A DNA stretch of 64,000 nt, taken from Flavobacteriales bacterium. Lineage in GTDB: Bacteria; Bacteroidota; Bacteroidia; UBA10329. Shown one piece after another: positions 50,474 to 58,473 of this stretch. The stretch is from assembly GCA_016124845.1 (NCBI GenBank), contig WGMW01000006.1, positions 62,001 to 126,000 on the forward strand, read 5' to 3'. A program made the position numbers and the translations under genes. A model generated the notes under the pieces. It did no database searches. It was not told where the DNA came from and saw only the letters and a list, made by a program, of their open reading frames with translations. Numbering within the stretch: position 1 is the stretch's first letter; every line of letters begins with the position of its first letter.

Positions 50474-51457
50474 CTATTCCAAACAGGAAACCATTTCGCC
50501 AACATCAACATTGGCGCACTTGAAATGCCCTTTCGGACAGGCCGCTTTGCCGTGCATGCCACACGGGCGGCAATCCAGTTTTTCGTTGGTTTGGATGATG
50601 TGCGAGTTCTCAGAAAGTGGTGTGAATCCGAACTCAGGAACCGTAGAACAGAAAATCTCGGTCATCGGTGCATTCACAGCCGAAGCCAAATGCACAGGTG
50701 CCGAATCATTGGCGAAGTTCATTTTCGCATCCTTCAACAGAGCAGCTGTTTCCAGCAGTTTCAACTTTCCTGTCAGATCTATCACTTCGCGGTCAGCGTT
50801 CTTGATGATCTGCTGCGCGATGGCTGAATCGCCCTTTCCACCAATGATGTAAACCTTCAACTCGTTCGGAACTTTCGCAACGAATTCTATCCATTTCTCA
50901 ATAGGCAACTGCTTGGTAAACCAAACAGAAGCTGGCGCGATGGTGATGAACGGTTGCGTTTTGAACTCAGCAACGACTTCAATGCCCTCCTCAGTTGGAT
51001 AGAGTTTCGGATTGACACGATTCGGAATGTCCCCAATCAGATCAAGCACGCGATCCACCTCATGCACATTCTCAAATCCATTTCCGAAACGATGTTCCTC
51101 ACTTTTGGAGAACAGAAACGAAAGCGGATTGCTCTTATAACCAATCTTCAGCTTGGCTCCTGAAAACGCTGTGATCACACCGCTGGCTGCATACCGCTGA
51201 ATATTGTAAACCGCGTCATACTTCCTGCTTCGAACCTCACCCAACATGCGCCAAAGCCCTGCATATTTCGCAGCTTGCTTGTCCCAAACCAACGCTTCAT
51301 TCAAGAACGGATGTTCCTCAAAAAGCAACTGATTCCCATTCCGCACCAGGTAATCGATCTTGGCGTTTGGGTGTTGCCGATGCAACTCCTCCAGAAGCGC
51401 AGTTCCAAGGATGGCATCACCAATGAAGGCGGTCTGGATGACGAGAATCTTATCCAT
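50474..51457 (-). CDS. Glycosyltransferase family 9, heptosyltransferase-like
   Basis: A 327-residue cytoplasmic enzyme of the GT-B fold. The N-terminus ILVIQTAFIGDAILGTALLEEL is the acceptor-side motif, and the C-terminal FANDSAPVHLASAVNAPMTEIF with STVPEFGFTPLS binds the nucleotide-sugar, as in WaaC/WaaF-type heptosyltransferases. It should add a sugar to the LPS core. Near the 3' end are several cysteines (CRPCGMHGKAACPKGHFKC), common in this Bacteroidota subfamily. No other LPS core genes lie adjacent. Confidence 0.88.
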   Translation of the reverse strand: MDKILVIQTAFIGDAILGTALLEELHRQHPNAKIDYLVRNGNQLLFEEHPFLNEALVWDKQAAKYAGLWRMLGEVRSRKYDAVYNIQRYAASGVITAFSGAKLKIGYKSNPLSFLFSKSEEHRFGNGFENVHEVDRVLDLIGDIPNRVNPKLYPTEEGIEVVAEFKTQPFITIAPASVWFTKQLPIEKWIEFVAKVPNELKVYIIGGKGDSAIAQQIIKNADREVIDLTGKLKLLETAALLKDAKMNFANDSAPVHLASAVNAPMTEIFCSTVPEFGFTPLSENSHIIQTNEKLDCRPCGMHGKAACPKGHFKCANVDVGEMVSCLE

Positions 51458-51490
51458 TCAGGGCCCGTAAAATCAGCCAACACCCGCGGA

Positions 51491-51547
51491 TGTCATGCTG
51501 AACTTGTTTCAGCATCTTTTTAGACCCTGAAATGAATTCAGGGTGAC
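51491..51547. repeat. Degraded copy of the CACCCTGAAC inverted repeat
   Basis: The left arm (TCATGCTGAACTTGTTTCAG) and the right arm (CCTGAAATGAATTCAGGGTG) are each close to the perfect element at 4810-4875, but several bases no longer pair. It lies between the GT9 and dapD genes. Confidence 0.75.
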
Positions 51548-51588
51548 GGTTGTAGAAACGTATATGCCTTCCGCTGCGGACCATTCCG

Positions 51589-52410
51589 CTAAACTGCCAC
51601 ATTGAACTCACGCAGCGCGTCATTCAACGAAGTTTTCTGGTCAGTGCTCTCCTTCCGCTGACCGATAATCAGGGCACAAGGCACGTTATAAGTTCCCGCA
51701 GGGAATTCCTTCGGGTACGTTCCTGGAATGACCACCGAACGTGGTGGAACGTAGCCTTTCATTTCTTTGGGTTCAGAACCCGTTACGTCAATGATACGCG
51801 TGCTTTTGGTAAGCACCACATTGGCTCCAAGCACCGCTTCCTTCCCCACTCTCACGCCTTCCACCACAATGCTTCGCGAACCGAGGAACGCATCATCTTC
51901 AATGATCACTGGCGCAGCCTGAATCGGCTCCAACACGCCTCCGATACCGACACCTCCACTCAAATGAACACCCTTGCCGATCTGCGCACACGAACCGACA
52001 GTTGCCCACGTATCGACCATGGTCCCTGTGGCCACATACGCCCCGATATTCACATACGATGGCATCATGATAACGCCACTCTCCAAGAACGAACCGTAGC
52101 GCGCAATGGCATGAGGCACCACACGGACACCAGCTTCCTTGTGACCTTTCTTCAACGCAATTTTGTCGTGAAACTCAAATGGCCCGACCTCAATCGTTTC
52201 CATCTTCTGAATCGGGAAATACAGAATCACCGCCTTCTTCACCCATTCGTTCACTTTCCAATCATCTCCGTTCGGTTCGGCCACGCGAAGCTGACCCGCA
52301 TCAAGCAACGCCACCACTTCCCGCACAGCCGAAACCGTCTTTTCTGAACTCAGCATTCCGCGGTTTTCCCACGCCTGCTCAATAAGTTCTCGCAATTCAT
52401 CTGTTCTCAT
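51589..52410 (-). CDS. dapD: 2,3,4,5-tetrahydropyridine-2,6-dicarboxylate N-succinyltransferase
   Basis: DapD (273 residues) succinylates tetrahydrodipicolinate in lysine and diaminopimelate synthesis. After an N-terminal helical domain (LIEQAWENRGMLSSEKTV) comes a left-handed beta-helix with hexapeptide repeats: SYVNIGAYVATGTMVDTWAT, GKGVHLSGGVGIGGVLEP and IEDDAFLGSRSIVVEGVRVG. All are specific to DapD. The gene is divergent from ruvX with only 48 bp between start codons. Confidence 0.97.
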   Translation of the reverse strand: MRTDELRELIEQAWENRGMLSSEKTVSAVREVVALLDAGQLRVAEPNGDDWKVNEWVKKAVILYFPIQKMETIEVGPFEFHDKIALKKGHKEAGVRVVPHAIARYGSFLESGVIMMPSYVNIGAYVATGTMVDTWATVGSCAQIGKGVHLSGGVGIGGVLEPIQAAPVIIEDDAFLGSRSIVVEGVRVGKEAVLGANVVLTKSTRIIDVTGSEPKEMKGYVPPRSVVIPGTYPKEFPAGTYNVPCALIIGQRKESTDQKTSLNDALREFNVAV

Positions 52411-52415
52411 GGCCG

Positions 52416-52423
52416 CAAAGATA
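52416..52423 (-). promoter_or_regulatory. -7 promoter box for dapD
   Basis: On the minus strand TATCTTTG fits TAnnTTTG exactly and ends 5 bp before the dapD ATG. It lies 5 bp from the -7 box of the divergent ruvX promoter. Confidence 0.55.
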
Positions 52424-52428
52424 ATCCT

Positions 52429-52436
52429 TAACTTTG
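52429..52436 (+). promoter_or_regulatory. -7 promoter box for ruvX-def operon
   Basis: TAACTTTG fits TAnnTTTG exactly, 22 bp before the ruvX ATG. The flanks are symmetric (CCGCAAAG on one side, CTTTGCCG on the other), so both promoters share one 21-bp core. Confidence 0.55.
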
Positions 52437-52458
52437 CCGCGCTTCAGAAAGCAGGTAA

Positions 52459-52884
52459 ATGGGTCGGATTCTGGCATTGGATTATGGGACAAAACGCGTG
52501 GGAATTGCCGCCACCGACCCGTTGCAGATCATTGCTTCGGCCCTCACAACCGTGCATCCGAACGAACTGATGGATTTCCTCAAGAAATACATGGAAACCG
52601 AAACGGTGGATTGCATTGTGATCGGTGACCCGAAACGCCTGAATAACGAACCCGCACAGGCTGCCGCTGGTGCCGATCAACTGACAGAACGGCTGAAAAA
52701 GCAGTTCCCTCATGTACAGATCGACCGAATGGATGAGCGATTCACCTCTAAGATGGCGTTTGGAGCAATGATTGAGGGCGGCCTGAAGAAGAAACAGCGT
52801 GCGGACAAGGCGATGGTCGATAAGGTGAGTGCCACCATCATCCTGCAATCGTACATGGAACAGCAGAACAGTTTGAACAGATGA
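52459..52884 (+). CDS. ruvX: Holliday junction resolvase-like RuvX (YqgF)
   Basis: A 141-residue RNase H-fold nuclease. MGRILALDYGTKRVGIAATD holds the first catalytic aspartate, IVIGDPKRLN the second strand, and the last active-site residues lie around IDRMDERFTSKMA and VDKVSATIILQSYM. The family processes pre-16S rRNA and may resolve junctions. The def ATG overlaps its stop by 4 bp. Confidence 0.94.
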   Translation: MGRILALDYGTKRVGIAATDPLQIIASALTTVHPNELMDFLKKYMETETVDCIVIGDPKRLNNEPAQAAAGADQLTERLKKQFPHVQIDRMDERFTSKMAFGAMIEGGLKKKQRADKAMVDKVSATIILQSYMEQQNSLNR

Positions 52885-53459
52885 GCGAAACGAAGACGAA
52901 AACCAAGATTCTCCCGATCGTTGCCTACGGTGATCCCGTTTTGAAGAAGGTAGCGGAAGACATCGACCCTGAATACCCCGAATTGGGACAGTTGGTGGAT
53001 AACATGTTCGAGACGATGTACAACGCTTCGGGCGTTGGATTGGCCGCGCCACAGATCGGACTCAGCATAAGACTGTTTATTGTAGATGCCACGCCATTCT
53101 GCGAAGAGCATCCAGAGTTGGATGGCTTTGTAAAAGTGTTCATCAACCCTATCATTCTCGAAGAAGAAGGCAAGAAATGGGACTTCAATGAGGGTTGTTT
53201 GAGCATTCCTGGGATCCGAGAGGATGTTTCCCGCAAGCCGAAGATACTTATCGAGTATTATGATGAGAATTGGGAGTTGAAAGAAGAGTGGTTTGAAGGC
53301 ATCACCGCCCGAATCATCCAACACGAATACGACCACATTGAAGGCGTCCTTTTCACCGACCACCTACCTGCCTTGAAGCGCAGAATGCTGAAAGGAAAGC
53401 TGAACGACATCAGCAAAGGAATTGTGGATGCTGAATACAAAATGCGTTTCCCGAAATGA
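52881..53459 (+). CDS. def: Peptide deformylase
   Basis: A 192-residue metalloenzyme that removes the formyl group from new proteins. The three motifs are all present: GVGLAAPQIGL, EGCLSIPGIREDV and RIIQHEYDHIEGVLF, with the metal ligands Cys, His and His. The length fits type I deformylases. It lies in the ruvX-def-lipoprotein operon with 4-bp overlaps at both ends. Confidence 0.97.
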   Translation: MSETKTKTKILPIVAYGDPVLKKVAEDIDPEYPELGQLVDNMFETMYNASGVGLAAPQIGLSIRLFIVDATPFCEEHPELDGFVKVFINPIILEEEGKKWDFNEGCLSIPGIREDVSRKPKILIEYYDENWELKEEWFEGITARIIQHEYDHIEGVLFTDHLPALKRRMLKGKLNDISKGIVDAEYKMRFPK

Positions 53460-53992
53460 AGAAACTGAACATTTCCGTTGCCGCTTTGGCACTGCTTTTC
53501 ACTGCGTGCGGACCAACAAAAGAACCCCTTTCGGAGCGAGACCTATCATTGGCGCGAATCGATAGCATGGAAACTATTCTATTTGCAGATGAAGAGGCCG
53601 AAGCCGACCCAAGAGCAGGGATTCAATTGGTGCGTGAATACGCCCATTTCTATCAAAGCAATGAAAAGGACAGTCTGGCGGTGGATATGCTCTTCAAGGC
53701 AGGAGAAGTGAGCATGGGCATCGGACAGGGAAACTTGGCGGTGAAATACTTCCGTACCATTGCCGATGATCACGCGGAATATTACAAATCTCCGGAAGCT
53801 CTTTTTCTCTGCGGTTTCTGCGAAGAGAATTTAAACCGCGATACAGCTCAGGCGCGGTGGTTCTATGAGAAGTTCCTCACTACCTATCCTGACCACAAAC
53901 TGGCCGAGGATGCGCAATTCTCCATTCAGAACATGAGTATGAGCGATGAGGATCTCATCAAAATGTTCGAGAAAAATGCATCTGGACAATAA
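53456..53992 (+). CDS. TPR-like lipoprotein of unknown function
   Basis: A 178-residue lipoprotein (MKKLNISVAALALLFTACG, lipobox FTAC). The mature part is helical and has two or three tetratricopeptide-like repeats, for example KAGEVSMGIGQGNLAVKYFR and ALFLCGFCEENLNRDTAQAR with FYEKFLTTYPDHKLAEDAQF. It may be a periplasmic scaffold. Its ATG overlaps the def stop, and a hairpin terminator follows. Confidence 0.8.
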   Translation: MKKLNISVAALALLFTACGPTKEPLSERDLSLARIDSMETILFADEEAEADPRAGIQLVREYAHFYQSNEKDSLAVDMLFKAGEVSMGIGQGNLAVKYFRTIADDHAEYYKSPEALFLCGFCEENLNRDTAQARWFYEKFLTTYPDHKLAEDAQFSIQNMSMSDEDLIKMFEKNASGQ

Positions 53993-53993
53993 A

Positions 53994-54024
53994 AAAGCCG
54001 CCACACGAATCGCGTAGCGGCTTT
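53994..54024. terminator. Terminator hairpin between convergent genes
   Basis: AAAGCCGC and GCGGCTTT close a stem with a 13-15 base loop, preceded by an A-run on the left that becomes a U-run on the minus strand. It serves the lipoprotein gene and possibly the convergent secreted-protein gene. Confidence 0.8.
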
Positions 54025-54042
54025 CAAAGAATTTCCTGGAAA

Positions 54043-54720
54043 TTACTTACCTACCATTCCTATCAACTTCTCAAAGTCGATCGTTTCCAAAAATTTTAGG
54101 GCTTGCCCTGGCTCTTTAACTCCCTCAATATCAACTGAAATGAACGCCCCCCCGACAATGGCCTGTGCTTGTTGCATTTTCCTATACCCCGGTTCATTCT
54201 CACCACCACCATACGATTTTGTGATGGCGCGATAGCCCTTCACACGAATCGGCTTCACATCACCTGAGCTCATTCCGCCTTCTTGCATGGAATGCGCATT
54301 CTGTACCTCACTCGCATTCATCATATTGTTGGTGATCTGAACCGTGATCTGTTCAAGATCCTGCCCCATCATCGGATCCATTATGGCAGGGTCATTCATG
54401 GCTGCATCGCCACTTGTTCCTTCCGAAGAAGGTTTAGGTTTCCTATAAGTTTTGGTAACACTTACACCACCCATGTCCATTCCACCGCCAAAATCATCCT
54501 TCTGCATCTCAAACTCACCGAATTTGGCAGGGAGCACACTTGCAATATTGTCCGATATCAGTTTTGTCACAGCCTTCTTTGCCTTGCTGATGTCATCCAG
54601 CGCAGCAATGTAATTCTTCTTTTCAAGGTTGGCCGTGGCCGATTTCAACTCCTCCTGTTGGGCGAAGCCGAACGAAGATAATCCGATAACCAATGATAGA
54701 CTTAGAACTGTTCTTTTCAT
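54043..54720 (-). CDS. Secreted protein of unknown function
   Basis: A 225-residue protein with signal peptide MKRTVLSLSLVIGLSSFGFAQ. The first part is helical (LKSATANLEKKNYIAALDDI); the middle is rich in Gly and Met (FGGGMDMGGVSVTKTYRK, MNDPAIMDPMMGQDLEQITV); the end has VGGAFISVDIEGVKEPGQAL and FLETIDFEKLIGMVGK. The C-terminal part resembles a beta-sheet domain of unknown type. No function is assigned. Confidence 0.7.
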   Translation of the reverse strand: MKRTVLSLSLVIGLSSFGFAQQEELKSATANLEKKNYIAALDDISKAKKAVTKLISDNIASVLPAKFGEFEMQKDDFGGGMDMGGVSVTKTYRKPKPSSEGTSGDAAMNDPAIMDPMMGQDLEQITVQITNNMMNASEVQNAHSMQEGGMSSGDVKPIRVKGYRAITKSYGGGENEPGYRKMQQAQAIVGGAFISVDIEGVKEPGQALKFLETIDFEKLIGMVGK

Positions 54721-54788
54721 GTTTTCATGTTAAATCCAAGTCCAAAAATAGGATTTCAACGTTACCGTTGCCAGTTGAGAGGCAATTG

Positions 54789-54796
54789 TACTTTTG
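54789..54796 (+). promoter_or_regulatory. Promoter for the phosphosugar mutase gene (-7 box)
   Basis: TACTTTTG fits TAnnTTTG exactly, and a TTG at 54768-54770 lies 18 bp upstream in the right place for the -33 element. The gene's ATG is 18 bp downstream of the box. Confidence 0.6.
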
Positions 54797-54814
54797 CCGC
54801 AAATTACGCGACAG

Positions 54815-56539
54815 ATGGAAAAGGCCATTCTCGAAAAAGCCCAAAAATGGACATCCGATGCGTTCGATGCGGAAACGCGCGCACAGGTTCAGAACCTTAT
54901 TGATTTGAACCCAGAGGAACTGACCGAGTGTTTTTACAAGGACCTTGAGTTTGGTACAGGCGGGCTTCGTGGACTGATGGGCGTGGGCACCAACCGTATG
55001 AACATTTACACCGTGGGAATGGCCACGCAAGGATTGGCCAATTACCTGAAGAAGTCGTTCGGTGGTGAGATAAGCGTGGCCATTGCACACGATTCGCGCA
55101 ACAACAGCCCGTTGTTTGCACGGAAGACCGCAGAAGTTTTTGCCGCCAACGGCATCAAAGCTTACCTGTTCAGCGAACTGCGACCAACACCCGAACTCTC
55201 GTTTGCCGTGCGTCATTATGGTTGCAAGGCGGGTGTCGTCATCACAGCCTCGCACAACCCGAAAGAATACAACGGCTACAAGGCATATTGGGAGGATGGC
55301 GGCCAATTGGTTGCTCCGCACGATAAAAATGTGATCGCAGAAGTACAGAAAATTGCTGGTCCGCAGGATGTGAACTGGAATGCGGATGCATCGCTGATCG
55401 AGTTGGTGAAGGATGAGATCGACCGTGCTTACATCGATGGTTTGAAATCACTTTGCCTTTCGCCTGAAGCGGTGAAAGCGCAATCCGATCTGAACATCGT
55501 TTACACTGCCCTGCACGGAACGGGCGGCACCATGGTTCCCCGCACGCTGAAGGAACTCGGTTTTACGAATGTGCATACCGTAGCCGAACAGGATACGCCA
55601 GACGGAAACTTCCCAACGGTGGTATCTCCGAACCCAGAAGAAGCCGCTGCGCTGAAAATGGCATTGGAGAAAGCCGAAGCTTTGGGCGCTGACCTCGTAA
55701 TGGGCACAGACCCAGATGCAGACCGTGTTGGTATTGCGGTTCGTAACATGAAAGGAGAACTGGAACTGCTGAACGGCAACATGACAGGCTCGCTGCTGGT
55801 GTATTACCTCATTCAACGATGGAGCGAACTTGGAAAACTGAACGGCAAGCAGTTCACAGGAAAAACGATTGTGACCACCGCGCTCATCAAGAAGATATCG
55901 GAGGCGAAGAATGTTCCGTGCTATGATGTGCTTACGGGTTTCAAATACATCGCGGAGCTGATACTGAAACTGGAAGGAAAGGAGCAATTCATTGGCGGTG
56001 GTGAGGAAAGCTACGGCTACCTCTCTGGCGACCTTGTACGCGATAAGGATGCGGTGCTAAGCTGTGTGCTTATTGCCGAAATGTGTGCTTGGGCCAAGAA
56101 CAATGGCAAGAGCCTTTCTGAAGTATTGATGGACATCCACTTGGAGTTCGGTTTCTACTTGGAAGACCTTATCAGCCTGACGAAAAAAGGCCGCTCGGGT
56201 GCAGAGGAGATCGCGCAGATGATGGAAAACCTCCGCAATGATCCACCGAAGAAATTGGCGGGCTCGGATGTACTTACGCTACGCGATTACAAACTCGGTA
56301 AAGTGACCAACCTTGCTGATGGAAGTAAAACGGAAACTGGACTTCCAACTTCTAACGTATTGCAGTTTGAGACCGCAGACGGAACGGTGGTAACTGCCCG
56401 TCCATCGGGCACCGAACCGAAGATCAAGTTCTATTTCTCGGTGAATGCCGAGTTGAAGGACAAAGCTGAATATGATTCTGTCAGAGAGCAACTGAAAGAC
56501 AAGATATCGACAATTCAGTTGGATCTAAGATTAAAGTAA
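54815..56539 (+). CDS. Phospho-sugar mutase (phosphoglucomutase/phosphomannomutase family)
   Basis: A 574-residue alpha-D-phosphohexomutase. The phosphoserine is in VVITASHNPKEYNGYKAYW, the Mg2+ loop is GTDPDADRVGIAV, the sugar-specificity loop is GGGEESYGYLSGD and the phosphate-binding loop is ARPSGTEPKIKFYF. The order and length match the two-domain-plus PGM/PMM proteins of Firmicutes and Bacteroidota. Whether it prefers glucose or mannose phosphate is open. The ATG at 54815 is used; a TTG seven codons earlier lies inside the -7 box. Confidence 0.95.
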   Translation: MEKAILEKAQKWTSDAFDAETRAQVQNLIDLNPEELTECFYKDLEFGTGGLRGLMGVGTNRMNIYTVGMATQGLANYLKKSFGGEISVAIAHDSRNNSPLFARKTAEVFAANGIKAYLFSELRPTPELSFAVRHYGCKAGVVITASHNPKEYNGYKAYWEDGGQLVAPHDKNVIAEVQKIAGPQDVNWNADASLIELVKDEIDRAYIDGLKSLCLSPEAVKAQSDLNIVYTALHGTGGTMVPRTLKELGFTNVHTVAEQDTPDGNFPTVVSPNPEEAAALKMALEKAEALGADLVMGTDPDADRVGIAVRNMKGELELLNGNMTGSLLVYYLIQRWSELGKLNGKQFTGKTIVTTALIKKISEAKNVPCYDVLTGFKYIAELILKLEGKEQFIGGGEESYGYLSGDLVRDKDAVLSCVLIAEMCAWAKNNGKSLSEVLMDIHLEFGFYLEDLISLTKKGRSGAEEIAQMMENLRNDPPKKLAGSDVLTLRDYKLGKVTNLADGSKTETGLPTSNVLQFETADGTVVTARPSGTEPKIKFYFSVNAELKDKAEYDSVREQLKDKISTIQLDLRLK

Positions 56540-56553
56540 GACAACATGATATT

Positions 56554-56639
56554 AGCCACAGATGCACAGATTTTCGCAGATTTCATTGATAAAAAGAAGT
56601 ATCTGTGATACATCCGTGAAAATCTGTGCATCTGTGGCC
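56554..56639. repeat. Imperfect palindromic CCACAGA repeat
   Basis: Opens AGCCACAGATGCACAGATTT and closes AATCTGTGCATCTGTGGC, with outer arms pairing almost perfectly. Related to 23153-23230 and 48751-48827 but with GATGC in place of GAGAC. Lies in the gap before the NRDE gene. Confidence 0.82.
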
Positions 56640-56667
56640 CTAAAATGTCCAATTCAGTAGCTATCAA

Positions 56668-57432
56668 ATGTGCTTATGTTTATTCGCCATCAATGAAAGT
56701 ACAGAGTTCCCGTTCATTCTCTTGGCGAACAGAGATGAGTTCAGAGCGCGACCAGCGGCCAAAGCAGCCTTTTGGAAAGACCATCCCGAAGTGCTGGCAG
56801 GCCGCGACCTCGAAGGCATGGGAACATGGCTGGGCGTCAACACCCGTGGTGAAATTGCCTTTCTCACCAACTACCGCCATCCCGATTACTTCAACCGCAA
56901 AGGTCCAACTCGCGGTAAACTGGTTTCCGATTTTCTGACAACAGATGCAAATGCAGAAAGCTATCTACAGCGCATTGAAGATCCCGAAGCTTACAATGGC
57001 TTTAACCTTGTAGCTGGGAAACCGTCAGAACTGTTCTATTTCTCCAATGTGGAAAGAACACCTCGCCCAATTGGCAAGGGAGTTCATGGTTTGAGCAATG
57101 CGTTTCTTGATACTCCTTGGCCGAAGGTGGATGACGGTAAAAAGCGCCTACAGGTCGCAATACAAGAAAACAGGTTAGAGACCGATTTTCTCTTCTCCAT
57201 TTTACGGGACGACCATTTGGCCGCTGATGACCAACTGCCCGACACAGGCGTAGGATCCGAACTGGAGAAGATCCTTTCTCCAAAGTTCATCAACACACCT
57301 AATTACGGCACGGTGTGCTCCACCGTCATCCTTGTGGACCGCAACGGCCGCTGCCTCTTTGAGGAAAAGACCTTTGATACTGAGGGGAATGAAGTGGGGA
57401 AAGTGGGGTTTTCCGTGAACTTGACAGGTTAA
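56668..57432 (+). CDS. NRDE-family (TANGO2-like) protein
   Basis: A 254-residue protein of the NRDE/TANGO2 family, named for the motif seen here as LLANRDEFRARPAA. The N-terminal MCLCLF places a cysteine at residue 2, as in Ntn-hydrolase-like members, and GTWLGVNTRGEIAFLTNYR and KGPTRGKLVSDFL follow. Biochemical function is not established, though the human homologue is linked to metabolic disease and possibly to heme handling. It stands alone between two repeat regions. Confidence 0.9.
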   Translation: MCLCLFAINESTEFPFILLANRDEFRARPAAKAAFWKDHPEVLAGRDLEGMGTWLGVNTRGEIAFLTNYRHPDYFNRKGPTRGKLVSDFLTTDANAESYLQRIEDPEAYNGFNLVAGKPSELFYFSNVERTPRPIGKGVHGLSNAFLDTPWPKVDDGKKRLQVAIQENRLETDFLFSILRDDHLAADDQLPDTGVGSELEKILSPKFINTPNYGTVCSTVILVDRNGRCLFEEKTFDTEGNEVGKVGFSVNLTG

Positions 57433-57548
57433 CGGAAACTCCTCACCAACCCCACCACCAGTAACAGCACCACCACCGAGCTCGGCACAAGGAATTTCAA
57501 CCGCCAGTTTTCGTTCAGTGGTACTTTCTGTGAGACCATTTCTGTTCG

Positions 57549-57800
57549 CAGCCCCAAAAACACTGCCTTGAGTAATGCGAACGTAAATTTGAGTAGTACT
57601 GGCGTAGCCTTGCGTATTCCAATCGTTGCTCCGAGTAATACTCACGACACTCCGAGTATCGACATCAATGCCGCGAGTAATGCGAACGTTAAGCCGAGTT
57701 TGGCGGAAGTTGCCTTGAGTATCAGCAGCGATACGCAATATCCTGCTGACGTTACCCGTTGTTCCACAAACGTAGCCTTGCGTTCTGCGAACCGAAAATG
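57549..57800. repeat. 21-bp-period tandem repeat array, about 11 units
   Basis: It lies in the 420-bp stretch 57433-57852, whose first ~115 bp shows no other feature. A GAGTA-like word falls at 57570, 57591, 57612, 57633, 57654, 57675, 57696 and 57717, weakens, then reappears at 57780: an exact 21-bp register. Read on the minus strand the units are near ACTCRRGGCAACGTTCGCAT, and translate as heptads beginning Thr-(Gln/Arg). On the plus strand they are open and in frame with the next gene. Confidence 0.85.
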
Positions 57801-57852
57801 CAATGGTGATCAGGTGGAGCGGACAAGTGCGATAACCTTAAATACGACCGCC

Positions 57853-58155
57853 ATGGCGTTGAACAGAAAACATCGGAAACCCCAAAGCAAGGCCCATTCG
57901 GGCATCATCAGACCGGAGGACCTTGATAAGAAAGGGGGCGTAATACCCATGACCAACGGTCATTGGCTGCGCAAGGCCCTGACGGCAATGAAGGTGGGTG
58001 AAACGTATTTTGTCGATAAACGTGACTGGAATTGGGTGGGGCGTGGAAACACACCTGCCCGCATCGTCACTTCGCTCAACGAGAAGAAGGTCGGCAAGTA
58101 CACCATCGGAAAGGCAGCCGATGAAACAGGGTGGATTATTGAGCGGTTAGAGTGA
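57853..58155 (+). CDS. Small basic protein of unknown function
   Basis: A 100-residue protein from the ATG at 57853. The C-terminal ~70 residues look like a folded domain: HWLRKALTAMKVGETYFVDK, then RDWNWVGRGNTPARIVTSLN and KYTIGKAADETGWIIERLE. No family is recognised. The frame stays open upstream through the 21-bp array to an ATG at 57568, so a 195-residue form with a heptad-repeat N-terminus is possible. The shorter form is preferred because the repeats look non-coding. Confidence 0.55.
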   Translation: MALNRKHRKPQSKAHSGIIRPEDLDKKGGVIPMTNGHWLRKALTAMKVGETYFVDKRDWNWVGRGNTPARIVTSLNEKKVGKYTIGKAADETGWIIERLE

Positions 58156-58243
58156 ACGGGATATAAATGCCTTGAAGGTTTTGAAAACATGGGTGTCCGA
58201 AAAAAATCAGAATCACACTTGCCAATGATAGACCTGTCCTCAG

Positions 58244-58310
58244 AACCGTTAAAACGGTTGGTACTCTGCCATCTATCATGACCCGCGATTTAAATCGTGG
58301 GCTATGATAG
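58244..58310. repeat. REP-like pair of palindromes
   Basis: In the 318-bp gap 58156-58473 lie AACCGTTAAAACGGTT (58244-58259) and, 13 bp on, a 38-bp palindrome at 58273-58310 with arms CTATCAT/ATGATAG enclosing CCCGCGATTTAAATCGTGGG. The inner word resembles REP sequences that accompany RAYT-type transposases in Bacteroidota. No such transposase gene is present in the window. The remaining sequence up to mazG shows nothing further. Confidence 0.75.
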
Positions 58311-58473
58311 AATCAACGGATTCATTCACAGAACCTGCATTTCGGGCTCCTCTATTTTGAAAACCTCGGAGGTCTTATTCCCCAAGTTTGTGGAATAATC
58401 GGGTAAAACCCGCATCTCAACACTCCACGTTGACCTGTTTATTTCGTCACTTTTGTCCAAAGCCAAAACAAGA

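Noticed and set aside
57202-57738. Minus-strand open frame with T-(Q/R) heptads over the 21-bp array
   Set aside because: Half of it is antisense to the NRDE gene, and the rest is array. No start context or homologous domain was recognised, although the heptads are mentioned as a finding.
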